Shown here: positions 1 to 9,400 of the stretch, piece by piece
How the letters are laid out: every line of letters starts with the position of its first letter
Position numbering within the stretch: position 1 is the first letter of the stretch
Notes under the pieces: generated by a model
Database searches by the model: none
Told to the model about the DNA's origin: nothing
The model's input: the letters and a program-made list of their open reading frames with translations, nothing else
Program-made: the position numbers and the translations under genes
Assembly (NCBI GenBank): GCA_003176045.1
Contig: PSRM01000028.1
Coordinates: 1 to 39,412, forward strand
Reading direction: 5' to 3'
Source: Verrucomicrobiota bacterium
Lineage (GTDB): Bacteria; Verrucomicrobiota; Verrucomicrobiia; Limisphaerales; UBA8199
Length of the DNA stretch: 39,412 bases

Positions 1-110
1 CCTACAAGGACTCCTCACGTCGTCCCCTACAAGGACTCCTCACGTCGTCTCCTACAAGGACTCCTCACGTCGTCTCCTACAAGGACTCCTCACGTCGTCC
101 CCTACAAGTA
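1..110. repeat. 25-nt tandem repeat array, four full units plus a partial one
   Basis: Units start at 1, 26, 51, 76 and 101; only the last base of the unit varies (C, T, T, C), and the fifth copy stops after about 8 bases. The array begins at the window edge, so it probably extends upstream. The core (GACTCCTCACGTCGTC then CTACAAG) resembles the dispersed element found at 1441-1462, 11398-11484 and 21806-21830 (GAGCCTC..TTACGTCGGCTGCT). Confidence 0.9.
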
Positions 111-114
111 ATTT

Positions 115-136
115 GTGCGACAGTCGCACGTTTTTT
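115..136 (+). terminator. Rho-independent terminator of an upstream gene
   Basis: A 6-bp stem (GTGCGA / TCGCAC) with a 3-base loop is followed directly by G and six T. It points in the + direction and lies about 56 bases before the pseudopilin start, so it probably ends a gene outside the window. Confidence 0.5.
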
Positions 137-140
137 AGGA

Positions 141-170
141 TTGACGTTCGCAAGCAACGTGGAGTAAGCT
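141..170 (+). promoter_or_regulatory. possible sigma70-type promoter of the pseudopilin gene
   Basis: TTGACG at 141-146 is close to the -35 consensus. TAAGCT at 165-170, 18 bases downstream, is a poor -10. The placement between the terminator and the ATG at 192 is sensible, but the -10 match is weak. Confidence 0.25.
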
Positions 171-191
171 GGATAGTGGCGGTGATAAATT

Positions 192-1034
192 ATGAATCAT
201 GCTTATGACGAAAATGGCGGCCCGCAGCGGGCTTTTACCCTGATCGAACTGCTGGTTGTGATAGCCATTATCGCCATTTTGGCCGCGATGCTGCTTCCTG
301 CACTGGCGAGGGCGAAACAAAAAGCAATGAGGACGGCGTGCATCAATAACCTGCACGAGCTCGCCATTTGTTGGAGGATCTATGCCGACGATAACAACGG
401 CAGAATCGTTTCGTCTTACCCCGATTATAACGGATTCACCAGCGGCTGGGTCCCCGGCAACGCGCAGACCGGTGGCCAACCGGGTTCTTACCAATTCGGA
501 GGAGCAGACCCGGCTGGTGTCACCAACGGCTTCCTCTGGTCTTGCAATAAAAACCTGGGCATTTATCACTGTCCAACGGATCACCGGTACGCCGATCCGA
601 ATGCGCCATTCCCCGGCAAGCCCATTCTGCGCACCTATTCCATGAACTCTTTCATGTATGGCACCGGCCTGGGGACCAGTACAGGTTGGGTGGTCACCAG
701 TCCCAATGGACCGCAGGACCCGAACTATCCGGTTTACGTCAAAGAAACCGAGATTAAATCGCCGGCGCAAACTTTTGTGTTCATAGACGAAGATCAAGCC
801 AGCATTGACGACGGCTTGTTTTTGATGGACGTTGGGGGTGGCTATCGGCTTATCAATCTTCCGTCTCGCAACCATGGGGGCAGTAGCTGCATTGCCTGCG
901 CAGATGGCCACGGCGAACTTTTTCCGATGCGTGAACAGCAGAGTCTAAGTTGGCCCGGTCTCGGCGGTCCCTATCCCAAGGGCGGATACAACGATTGGCT
1001 GAGACTCAAGGAACTGACGACACATCCTTACTAA
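192..1034 (+). CDS. pseudopilin-like protein with prepilin N-terminus and H-X9-DG tail
   Basis: This 280-aa protein has a short leader ending in Arg-Ala, then the type IV pilin/type II secretion pseudopilin signature [18 protein letters not shown] at about residues 15-34, the site normally cut and methylated by prepilin peptidase. The middle is a globular domain. Near the C-terminus, a His in [12 protein letters not shown] is followed by exactly nine residues and Asp-Gly, the H-X9-DG signature common in Planctomycetes and Verrucomicrobia. Such proteins are abundant paralogs in these phyla; their role (surface fibre, secretion pseudopilus or cell-envelope subunit) is not settled. The stop overlaps the start of the next gene by one base (TAATG). 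A second family member lies at 5321-6226. Confidence 0.9.
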   Translation: MNHAYDENGGPQRAFTLIELLVVIAIIAILAAMLLPALARAKQKAMRTACINNLHELAICWRIYADDNNGRIVSSYPDYNGFTSGWVPGNAQTGGQPGSYQFGGADPAGVTNGFLWSCNKNLGIYHCPTDHRYADPNAPFPGKPILRTYSMNSFMYGTGLGTSTGWVVTSPNGPQDPNYPVYVKETEIKSPAQTFVFIDEDQASIDDGLFLMDVGGGYRLINLPSRNHGGSSCIACADGHGELFPMREQQSLSWPGLGGPYPKGGYNDWLRLKELTTHPY

Positions 1035-1381
1035 TGCGCTTTTCAGTTTGGTTACCTGTTTGCGCCATCATGGCCGCCGCGGTGCTCCTGGGTGGCTGTT
1101 CGAAACAGGCACCGTCGGCCTCGGATGCGCCGCCCAAGTCGGTGGATCTCGGCGTGGTGGAACTGACAGCTAATACCCCCAGCCGGCAGGATTTGGGTGG
1201 GGGGACAGTATGCGTAATCACGGCCGTGCCCCTCGGTCCTGCGGGCATCGAGCTAACCGTGGTTCTCGAACAGAATGGCAAGAACGGTCCGACTGCCCAT
1301 GCCGCGCCAGCGACCCCGGACCAACCTCAGCGGTTAGCTCTGGGAAACATTGCGCTGCAATTCACGCCCCACATGAAGTGA
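1034..1381 (+). CDS. small putative lipoprotein, translationally coupled to the pseudopilin
   Basis: The protein is 115 aa from the ATG at 1034, which shares one base with the preceding stop. The frame stays open upstream to 950, but the overlap and the signal peptide fix 1034 as the better start. The N-terminus [22 protein letters not shown] is a lipoprotein signal with lipobox LGGC, so the mature protein would begin at Cys22 and be membrane anchored. The rest is Ser/Pro/Gly rich with alternating hydrophobic stretches (GTVCVITAVPLG, GIELTVVLEQ) suggesting beta strands. I do not recognise a family. The tight coupling suggests the two proteins act at the same envelope site. Confidence 0.75.
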   Translation: MRFSVWLPVCAIMAAAVLLGGCSKQAPSASDAPPKSVDLGVVELTANTPSRQDLGGGTVCVITAVPLGPAGIELTVVLEQNGKNGPTAHAAPATPDQPQRLALGNIALQFTPHMK

Positions 1382-1395
1382 GGAGGCGCTAATCA

Positions 1396-1462
1396 CTTCG
1401 GGTTTCGAAGTTCGGGTTTCGGATTTCGGATTTGAATTCAGAGCCTCCTTACGTCGGCTGCT
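1396..1462. repeat. short TTCGGGTTTCG / TTCGGATTTCG repeat plus dispersed GAGCCTCCTTACGTCGGCTG element
   Basis: Between two convergent genes. A run of near-identical 7- to 8-base units (TTCGGGTTTCGAAG, TTCGGGTTTCGGATTTCGG) is followed at 1441-1462 by one copy of the dispersed element that also forms the dyad at 11398-11484. Confidence 0.7.
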
Positions 1463-1469
1463 GAGCGCT

Positions 1470-4400
1470 TCATTTATGCCTCAAACGGTACAGCCGGATA
1501 GGCCCGTTTTGAGGGTAGGAGACCTGGAACGCACCGGTGCTCAACTGCGTAAAGGTCGCTGCCGGGCTCACATCGCTCCAGGCCTGTGGATTGACTGCGG
1601 CGCTGCTCTGCAAAGCAAACGAGGCGGTGGTATCGTCCCCATCCGAGGTCACAAAATTGAAAATGACGTTTCCACCACTTGCACTCCATTGCGTGAAAAT
1701 GGGCGGGGTGATCCTCACGACCCTGAGGTTTGAATAATAAACTGCGCCGTCCGGCTGGCCCGTGGATGAGAAGGGGTCTTCGTAACCAAGCATGATCATC
1801 CCGCTGCTGAACTGCGCGTTGGTATTCGGGTAGGTGAACATCGCGATCTTATCAATCGAGAAGGTCACCTGGTTCTGCACTTGTTTCATCTCGACATCGC
1901 ACCAACTACCGAGCGTGGGGACGTCCACGCTGCTGGCGTTTGCCGGGACGCCTGAGACCGGAACTAGATTTGCGTCGGTCACAGAAAACACGGCTGGCGC
2001 TTTGAACACATTGGCAAAGGTCGGATAGGTTTGAGTGAGGAGTTTTTTCCACCAAAGCGTTTTGGTAGCCTGGCCGGCCGGCAGGCCTGTGATAAAAACG
2101 TCATCGCCAAACCCAGCTCCGCCCGGGTCCGACGAGATCCAACACCACACTCCGTCACAGTTCCATCCGTTGGGATATATATTCGTGGAGCTTTTCAGGG
2201 TTTCCGTCAGCCACCAGTTGGTTTGCACGCCGCTGTGGTTGATGCCGAACATCGCTCCTTCGGTGGCCAGGGTGAGCGAACTTCCTTTGACGAGGTACAT
2301 GTTGAAGCGAACGGCGTAGTCGCCGCTGAAGGTCTGGTTCGTCAGATAAAGGTTTACCGCCCCGCTGCATAACGCCGTCTTGTTATAAGTCACGTGCAGG
2401 CCAGTGGTGGCGCCGCTGGGGGGCAGCGGGGTGGACCCATTAGGCCCCGTGCTGGTCAGGTCATAGCCAAAATCCACCACGCCGTCATACCCAATGACTT
2501 GCAAGTCCCGGTTCGCCCACGTGAGACCCCAATTCATGGCGTCACCGGCATCGGTCAGCGGGTTTGAGTAGAGAGAAGTGGCTGGCGGCGTCGCATTGTC
2601 AATAATGGTCAGAGTGACATTGTTGCCGCCCACGATGTAGCCGCTCCCGGCCGTCTCCCCAACAACAATTGTTTTGTTGCCAGTGTAGGAGGAAGTGGGA
2701 TCCAGCGGTGAAACGGTGGCAGTGGCTGTGGTGGTCCCGGGGGGCAAAGGAATGTTATTTGTGGTCACGAAGTCAGTGCCGGGAATGGCTGTGCCCCCGT
2801 AAGTAATGGTCGAGACGGTCAGGTTTGCGTTGGTATTCCCCCAGCGAGTAAGAATGAAGGAGGCGAAATCATTCGAGAAACTTTTGTACATGGATGTAGC
2901 GCCGCCGGAGAGAAAGATCTGGGGCGTGTTGGTGTTCTGGATCGTGACCGTGTCGGTGATCTGCGCGCCCAGGTTGTAGCCGGCGCCGGAAGTCAGAGTG
3001 AGCACCACGGTTTGAGATGGCCGTGCCTTTCCGTCGTTGACTGGCACTATTGAAATATTGGTGCTGGTTGCGCCGGCGGCAAAGGTGATCGTGCCGGGTC
3101 CAGGGCCGCTGCCAGTTGAGCCTGGGGCAGACACGGTGTAAGTGCCATTGGTGGCGGTGCCGCTGAGGGCAAAGTTGACAGTCAGGGCGCTGGTCTGGCC
3201 GGTGCGAGTGACCGTAAAGACGCCGGGCGTGGGCCCGTTTTGTGAGGCGTTTGGCGCCGTGGCGGAGACAGAGATTGTAGTCGAAGGCAGGATGAAAGCG
3301 AACGAACCATTTGTCCCGGTCCAATCGTTGCTGGTCACGCAAGTGGTGGTCAGGCCCAGCGAGAAGATGCGGAGTTGGTCGCTGCCACCGCTGACCTCGT
3401 ATACGTTGTCGGCAGCATCAAAAGCAATTTGGCGCGCCGTGCCCGAAGCGCCGGCAGGGACGATAGGATTGTTGGCAGGCAATCGGCTCAGGTTGTTTGT
3501 GACATAATTTGGAACGCCGCTGGCCAATGGGGTGATGGCAATTCGCTCCGAAGTAATGAGCGTGGCCATGAATTGGTCGTCGGGCGAGATTGCGATCGAG
3601 TACTCGAAATTGTAGGGGTCGGCGTTTCCGTTAGCCGCCGGATTGGCGTTGTTCCAGGAATCCCATAAAAGCGTGCTGCCGTCCGGCGAAAGGACCCTGA
3701 TGAAAGGGTCTGTCGGGCCGCCGGCCTGGACGCTGTTTTGGAGTGTGAAAATCTTTCCGTCCGGAGCAATGTCCATATCCATGATCACTTCGGGCCCAGT
3801 AGCGGCGATACCACTGGCTGGCGGGACCAGGATCGTGCCTGGAGTGTTTGCAGGCCAGGGCAGGGCGGAACTGCCAATGTTGAATTGCAGGACGTTATTA
3901 AAGCCGCTGGGCGCATTGGTCCAATCGGTGGAGATCAAAGTCAGCACCAGGCTGCCGGCTGCGTACGAGCCGCTCACTACCGGTTTGCTGATCACTCCAC
4001 CCGCCGAACTGAAATCCCAGGGAGTGCGAGTGGATTGCGGGAACAGCGCGGCGCTGGTGGACAGGTCCGGCTTCACCATCCAGACACCGTAGCCAAGGGG
4101 TGAGGCGTTGTTGCCCGGCCCGTTGCCGTCCCCCACGTATAGCATGTCGTCAGGACCTACACTCAGCTTCCATGGAGAATAGGTGGTGCTGCCGCCGATG
4201 CTCATTCCGGCCAACTGCGCTGTGTTCCCGAATCCCAGGGCATCCGTAGCGTCCGCATTGATAACGTACAAGCCTCGCCCGGTCGTGCGCCCGTTGCCTG
4301 TCCCGGCATTGGCATTGGAAACATAGATGCGCCCGAAGTTGGTTCCGTTTTGGGGGTTCCTGTTCACCGCCACGCCGCGGGGACCGAAGTAGTACAAAGG

Positions 4401-4742
4401 ATTATTGGCGTTCGGCCCGTTGGTGACGCTGATCTGGCTGGCCGTTCCGGAGCCGACATTGTTCACGATGATCGCAAAGCTGGTGTGCGCACCCAGCGCG
4501 AAGGTTTGGGTCCCTTTGCTGAGCGCGCCCAGATCATTGGTTTTGCCGGGTCCGCCGCCATCGAACACCACTGTAACGTCCGTGGCGTTCTCGTTCAGGA
4601 TGAACGCGACGCCTCCCGCGCCATTGGTGCTCACGTGGGTGGCATAAGGATGGGCCGGCGCAGTGCAGCGGCCCAGCAACAGCACGGTCAGCAATACACA
4701 ATGATGGGTTGAAAGAGTCCAGATGTGATGCAGCTTTTTCAT
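1470..4742 (-). CDS. giant secreted protein with beta-propeller-like N-half and Calx-beta-like repeats
   Basis: This 1090-aa protein starts with an export signal (charged MKKLHH, hydrophobic VLLTVLLLG, then CTAPAHPYA). Residues about 45-470 contain repeated blocks such as GRIYVSNANAG, SVGPDDMLYVGDG and DMDIAPDGKIFTLQ, which look like beta-propeller (NHL/SMP-type) blades. Two Calx-beta-like segments follow at about 490-605 and 622-718 (FTVTRTG..., FILTRWGNTNANLTV...IPGTDF). The C-terminal third looks like a beta-sandwich. It ends in IRLYRLRHK, a tail resembling those of the two other large secreted proteins here. The first ~130 residues (HPYATHVSTNGAGGVAFILNENATDVTVVF) align by eye with the 6440-11194 protein, so the two are paralogs. 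Substrate and role are unknown; an extracellular adhesive or scaffold role is a guess. Confidence 0.85.
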   Translation of the reverse strand: MKKLHHIWTLSTHHCVLLTVLLLGRCTAPAHPYATHVSTNGAGGVAFILNENATDVTVVFDGGGPGKTNDLGALSKGTQTFALGAHTSFAIIVNNVGSGTASQISVTNGPNANNPLYYFGPRGVAVNRNPQNGTNFGRIYVSNANAGTGNGRTTGRGLYVINADATDALGFGNTAQLAGMSIGGSTTYSPWKLSVGPDDMLYVGDGNGPGNNASPLGYGVWMVKPDLSTSAALFPQSTRTPWDFSSAGGVISKPVVSGSYAAGSLVLTLISTDWTNAPSGFNNVLQFNIGSSALPWPANTPGTILVPPASGIAATGPEVIMDMDIAPDGKIFTLQNSVQAGGPTDPFIRVLSPDGSTLLWDSWNNANPAANGNADPYNFEYSIAISPDDQFMATLITSERIAITPLASGVPNYVTNNLSRLPANNPIVPAGASGTARQIAFDAADNVYEVSGGSDQLRIFSLGLTTTCVTSNDWTGTNGSFAFILPSTTISVSATAPNASQNGPTPGVFTVTRTGQTSALTVNFALSGTATNGTYTVSAPGSTGSGPGPGTITFAAGATSTNISIVPVNDGKARPSQTVVLTLTSGAGYNLGAQITDTVTIQNTNTPQIFLSGGATSMYKSFSNDFASFILTRWGNTNANLTVSTITYGGTAIPGTDFVTTNNIPLPPGTTTATATVSPLDPTSSYTGNKTIVVGETAGSGYIVGGNNVTLTIIDNATPPATSLYSNPLTDAGDAMNWGLTWANRDLQVIGYDGVVDFGYDLTSTGPNGSTPLPPSGATTGLHVTYNKTALCSGAVNLYLTNQTFSGDYAVRFNMYLVKGSSLTLATEGAMFGINHSGVQTNWWLTETLKSSTNIYPNGWNCDGVWCWISSDPGGAGFGDDVFITGLPAGQATKTLWWKKLLTQTYPTFANVFKAPAVFSVTDANLVPVSGVPANASSVDVPTLGSWCDVEMKQVQNQVTFSIDKIAMFTYPNTNAQFSSGMIMLGYEDPFSSTGQPDGAVYYSNLRVVRITPPIFTQWSASGGNVIFNFVTSDGDDTTASFALQSSAAVNPQAWSDVSPAATFTQLSTGAFQVSYPQNGPIRLYRLRHK

Positions 4743-5320
4743 AGGTCTTATTTGTCAATCACCCACTCGATCCGCGGTCCGAACTTAGTCGCAAACTTAA
4801 TCACAAACTTAGTCGAACATTGCGTCGCCTCGTCGCCTCAAGCTTACTTCCGATACCGGAGCGCCAGAAACCGAAGCGCGGCCAAATGGGTGAACAGGGT
4901 CTTGATTGCTTTAACTCCAGTGTATAGGCAAAAAAGCCCAAGCCGTCAAGCGATAAACTGGAAAAATGTGCAACCGGTCAGTGACGGGCCAAATGCCGGA
5001 GCGCGGCTGTCCTCAGTCGGAGCGGCTCCGCATGGAAAGAGACGGCCAGTCCAGACGCGCCCATCGCCAGAAAAGGAATTTGTTGCAATATGTGATACGG
5101 AAAAGCATGCGCTGATGTTTCAAAGAAGGCGATCTTTTTCCCTCTCTTCCGCTTTAGTCACGGAACCCGGCTATTCCGCTAGGGGCTTGTAGCGGGAAAG
5201 AGCATTTACAAGGGAAGGTGCTGCGCGCTTGGTCACGCGCACGGCTGAACTGCTCCGCAAGGCGATTTCCACACGTCCAGCCTGAAATGCCCCAAGCCCC
5301 TCCGGAAGCAGGCGGTCAAC
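4743..5320. other. 578-bp gene-free spacer with a 12-nt tandem repeat
   Basis: It lies upstream of the 1090-aa gene and downstream of the second pseudopilin, both on the minus strand. At 4782-4817 there are three 12-nt units (AACTTAGTCGCA, AACTTAATCACA, AACTTAGTCGAA). A small dyad (TGCGCG/CGCGCA) lies near 5224-5244, without a clear T-run. I see no convincing gene; the open + frame through here has no family signature. Confidence 0.6.
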
Positions 5321-6226
5321 TCAAGGCCCGGTCGAAGTGATCTGGCAGGACGTATGGTCCCTGAGCCACTTCCAGTCGTTGTCGAGACCCGATGAGTTCT
5401 GGGTAGGATTCCTCATGGCCGTACGATTGTACATATAAGGGGCATTACGAATTCCCGTGTCGGGATCATTTGTTTTGTAAACCCACTTTTTGTACTCGAC
5501 ATGGCCGTCCCCGAAGGAAGGGCAGTTGCCGAAATCATGATACGCGGCGGGGCAATCTGGATATTTTGGGATCGTCAGGTTACATTCCAAATAGCCGTCA
5601 TTAAGGCTCCACATGGTTTCGTCCATGAAAATCCAAACGTTCGCTGGACCACCCAGGCAATTGAAGTCTCCGGTATGGTAGAACATCTTCCAGTTGTTTC
5701 CAAGCATGTCCATCATGGCCTTGGCCGCTCCAGGAACGCGCGACAGGTCCCCCATGCAGGCGGGATTCATGGAAATGCTGCGAATCCGCTGGCCGTTATC
5801 CGAAGGGATGCTGTCAGCCGGGCACTTGTAAACCTTTACGTTGCTCACATAAGGCCCCAGGACAACCTGTTTGTAAGCATCCGCATCAATATTCACGGAA
5901 TTATTACCCCAGTTTTCCTGGCCGGGGCACCAACCAACATTGAGGTCCAATTGTGCACTCTGAGCTTGAGAGGGAGCATTGGGAACCAGCCACTCCGAGT
6001 AATCGCCGCTGTACATAGCGCAAGCGCGGGTGATTTGCCCCTTGTTGCTCATGCAATTGGTCCGCAGCGCCTTGTCCTTGGCTTTCCGGAGCGCCGGCAA
6101 AAGCATGGCGGCGAGGATGGCGATGATAGCGATAACGACCAGCAATTCGATCAGGGTGAAAGCCCGGGCAGGGCTTGCGTATGAACAGCGGACTTTTACT
6201 TGTCGCTTACAGCTAAGCTTTTCCAT
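5321..6226 (-). CDS. pseudopilin-like protein with prepilin N-terminus and H-X9-DG tail
   Basis: This 301-aa protein is a paralog of the gene at 192. The leader MEKLSCKRQVKVRCSYASPARA is longer than usual, then comes [24 protein letters not shown] at about residues 23-46. The processing site is Ala-Phe rather than the usual Gly-Phe, as in the first paralog. The globular part has several Cys and aromatic residues, and HDFGNCPSFGDGHVEY gives a perfect H-X9-DG match near residue 230. It sits between two giant secreted-protein genes on the same strand, consistent with a shared envelope or secretion function, though the hairpin at 6363-6394 separates it from the gene upstream. No clear Shine-Dalgarno precedes the ATG. 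Confidence 0.9.
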   Translation of the reverse strand: MEKLSCKRQVKVRCSYASPARAFTLIELLVVIAIIAILAAMLLPALRKAKDKALRTNCMSNKGQITRACAMYSGDYSEWLVPNAPSQAQSAQLDLNVGWCPGQENWGNNSVNIDADAYKQVVLGPYVSNVKVYKCPADSIPSDNGQRIRSISMNPACMGDLSRVPGAAKAMMDMLGNNWKMFYHTGDFNCLGGPANVWIFMDETMWSLNDGYLECNLTIPKYPDCPAAYHDFGNCPSFGDGHVEYKKWVYKTNDPDTGIRNAPYMYNRTAMRNPTQNSSGLDNDWKWLRDHTSCQITSTGP

Positions 6227-6362
6227 AGTTAATCCGATTCAGTTGAAAAATCTAGCATCTCGCTTCGGTCAGCACAAGGCCCATCTGAAGTCCAGCGGTT
6301 CGCCGGGAGAGATGCCCTGCCGGCCTGACGGGACTTGGGTGCATCCTTTTTTCAAGGTAATT

Positions 6363-6394
6363 CCCCGCACGTGCGCTCGCGCGCACGTGCGGGG
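6363..6394 (-). terminator. perfect 14-bp hairpin after the 1584-aa secreted protein gene
   Basis: Arms 6363-6376 (CCCCGCACGTGCGC) and 6381-6394 are perfectly complementary around a TCGC loop. It lies 46 bases after the minus-strand stop at 6440. A T-rich stretch does not follow directly, so it may be an RNA 3' stabiliser or a bidirectional roadblock rather than a classical intrinsic terminator. Confidence 0.55.
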
Positions 6395-6439
6395 ATTGAA
6401 TTTTGCTATATTCTCTGATTCATGCGCAGGATGCGGCCC

Positions 6440-9400
6440 TTAATGCCTTGTGTCCTCGATACGGTAGTACCGATCCGGCTCGCTCGGGTTCTGAGGCACA
6501 ACCACCTGGAATGAGCCGCTGCTGCCGGTGAAGACGCCGCCGGGATAATTGGTGAACGCGCCCAGCGAGTTGTTGGTGGATGAGCCGAACTGCAAAGCGA
6601 CGGTGCTAAGCAGCGCGAAGGCACTCGACGGCGCGGAAAGGTCCGCGCTGGTGAAGTGGATCGTAACGTTCCCGCCACCTACTGAAGCGACGAGGTTTGT
6701 GGGTGCCGGCGGCGGCAGGACCGTGAGCGTAGCCGCCGGCGAGTTGCTGGCGACGACGGGATACGTGCTGCCATTGGCCCTGTTAGTGTAAGTCTTGCTG
6801 CAGGTTACCAGGCAGGTGTAAGGCCCGGAGTCAGCCGGTGTGCCCTGGTTGAGGGTCAGCGTGGCTGTCGTCACGTTCAAGTAGTGAGAGCTGGCGACCA
6901 GGTTGGTGCCGGCGAACATCCACTGAAAGGCAGTGGGCGGCGAATTGCCCGAGGCCACAACTGCCAGGGTATTGGTGGTGCCATAGTTCACAGTCTTGTT
7001 CGTGTTAACCCAGACAACTTCAACAATGGCCTGGAAGTTGGTCAGCGAGCCTGCCTGGTCGCTCCACACGGACATATAATTCGTGCCGGTTTGCAGGCTC
7101 TGGGTCAGATTGGCGGTGCCGTTTGTGGCCGCGAACGTGTTTGTGACAATCGCCCCTCCGTTGAGCAATTGTATCGTCCCATTCTCCGCGCAATGCTGCA
7201 CACCATTCAAGCCGGTTGGGCCGTTGGTATTGGAGAAGAACCACATATTTGTCAGCGGATTGGAGGCGAACAGAGCCGCCGAGCTGAGCGTGAAGCTCTG
7301 CCCCTGGGTCACGACCATCAGGTTCGGTGGCTGATTGGTCCACGGAGTGAACGGTGAAAGTTCGACCACGCGCAGATTGGAATAATAGACGAACGCGCTG
7401 AAATCAGTGATGTCCTTATTCGGATCGAGATAGCCCAGCATGGGCACACCGCCGAATGGAGCAATCGGATTGGCGGTGCCGAAGATGGGATTGATAATAC
7501 TGGAGTTCATGACCGGTTGCTGCGCGACATAGAGCGTCAGATTAGTTTGGCGGGTCAATTCCAGGCTCACATCAACCCATTGATTGTCCGGGGCGCCGCC
7601 AAGCGAGTTGATGCCGAGGAACGGCGGACTCTTGATGACTCCCTGCTCCGGGGATGGGCTGGTGGTGGGGGAATTGTTGTTTTGGCTAAACTGGTCATTG
7701 GGAACGCCCGCGTTGGCGAAGTAGTTCGTCCCAACGTAGTTCGTGAATGTGAAGTCGAAACAGGCCAGTTCCTTGTTTGTGTATGGGGAGAACGACGGGG
7801 ATGCACTCTGGCTGGTGAAGGTGCCAGTGTTGTAGGGAATGTTTTGGGCGATGGGCACACCGGTTCCGGCGTTGAACTGGGCAAAGGCCGGCGAGATGAA
7901 CATGTCATAATCAGCCGGGGTGATCGAACCACTGCCGGCGTCTATGCAACACCATTCGCCGTCTGCGTTGATGGGGTAGGAACCAGTGCCCTGGACTCGC
8001 GGGTTGAGGTCCAGGCGCCAGTTGGCGTTGGTGCCCCGATGGTTGATGCCGAAAGCAGCGAATTCCCTCGGGAAAGTCCCCGCGCTGGCCCCCTGGCCGA
8101 CGGTGAAGTCGGCAAGTGAGAGATACATGTCAAAGCGCAGGGCGTAGTTGCCTTCGAACCTCATACCCTGCGGATACAAGTTAAGGCCAGCTTCACCGGC
8201 GTTGCCCGGGTCCTTGTTGGCCGATAGTCTCAAGGCTGTCGTCCAGCCGTTGGCGGCCATGGCGGCCGATTGCGGCACGCTTATACCGCTAGTCCCGGCC
8301 TCGGTTGCTACTGGTTCACCGAACACCGCGCTGTATGCGCCGCTCGGGTCTTGCGCGTCGTTGTTGTAATTCGGACGGACCAAGGGCAGAACCGGGGTGC
8401 CCGAATAGTTGCCGCAGGCCTGGTTTATGTTCGCAAAGACCAGGGTCCAATTCGAGCTGTCAGCCGCGTTGGTCAGCGGGTTAGACCAGAGCACCGTTTC
8501 GCCGCCATTGGCATTGTCGAATTCGTTCAACGTTTGGGCGGTGGTGGTGACTGCGTACTGGAGCAATTCTGAGCTGAGCAGGTTTGTGTTGCAGCCCGGG
8601 GTGGTCACAGTATTGCAGATATTGGTCAGGTTAATGACGACCGCTTCGTTGGTTCTGCGAAGGTTGGTGTTGGTGTGCTTGACCGGATTGCCGATCGCGA
8701 CAGGGACCGTGCTGACGCCAGGGTTGATGACGATTCCGGGCGAGCCATCGGAGAGGACGGCATTATTGAAATTCTGCACCCCGGCAGTGTAATCCGTTCC
8801 CAGAACTGCCATTGGGGTTGCCGCCGAGGCGGGGGGATAATAGTTGATGTTGGTAACCGTGTACGAGCGTTGCACAATGGGATTGATGGCGTCATTGCCA
8901 GGGCCATTGGTGTCGCCAAGGCGGGTAATGACAAACCTGGCCATATCGTGCAGGATGCCGCGGTTCATTCCTGCCAAACTGCCTGGCGAGGGAGCTGTCA
9001 ATTGTAGCACTTGCGGGCCAGTGTTGATGATGGAAAGCGTGGTGGCAAGCAGCGGGACAGCGGTGAAGTTTGTGCCGCTGGGAATCCGGAAGTTAATAGC
9101 TGTTTCCGGTCCGCTCACAGGAAGCGCCGTCGGAATCATCTGGACGTCCACATTCCAATTCGGGCCATTGGAGCCGGAGAAGGCGGTTCCCGGGAAGATC
9201 ACGCCATTATTCAGGATAGTCACGCCATTGGGAGTTTGACTAGTGTTCAGGAGAAAATTTGTAGGTTTGCCAGTGTTCCACATTACAGCACCTGCAGTCG
9301 CCCCACTGCCTCCGCCGCCCGAGATGGTGACCGTCGGAAGACTGGTGTACCCATTTCCCGGGTTTATGATGTTCACAGAAGAGACTACATGGGTGGTGGT

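Noticed and set aside
1-110. CRISPR array
   Set aside because: The 25-nt units are head-to-tail with no unique spacers, and no cas gene is in the window.
4725-5192. 155-aa plus-strand gene in the spacer
   Set aside because: No signal, domain or ribosome site; low-complexity start over the 12-nt repeat.
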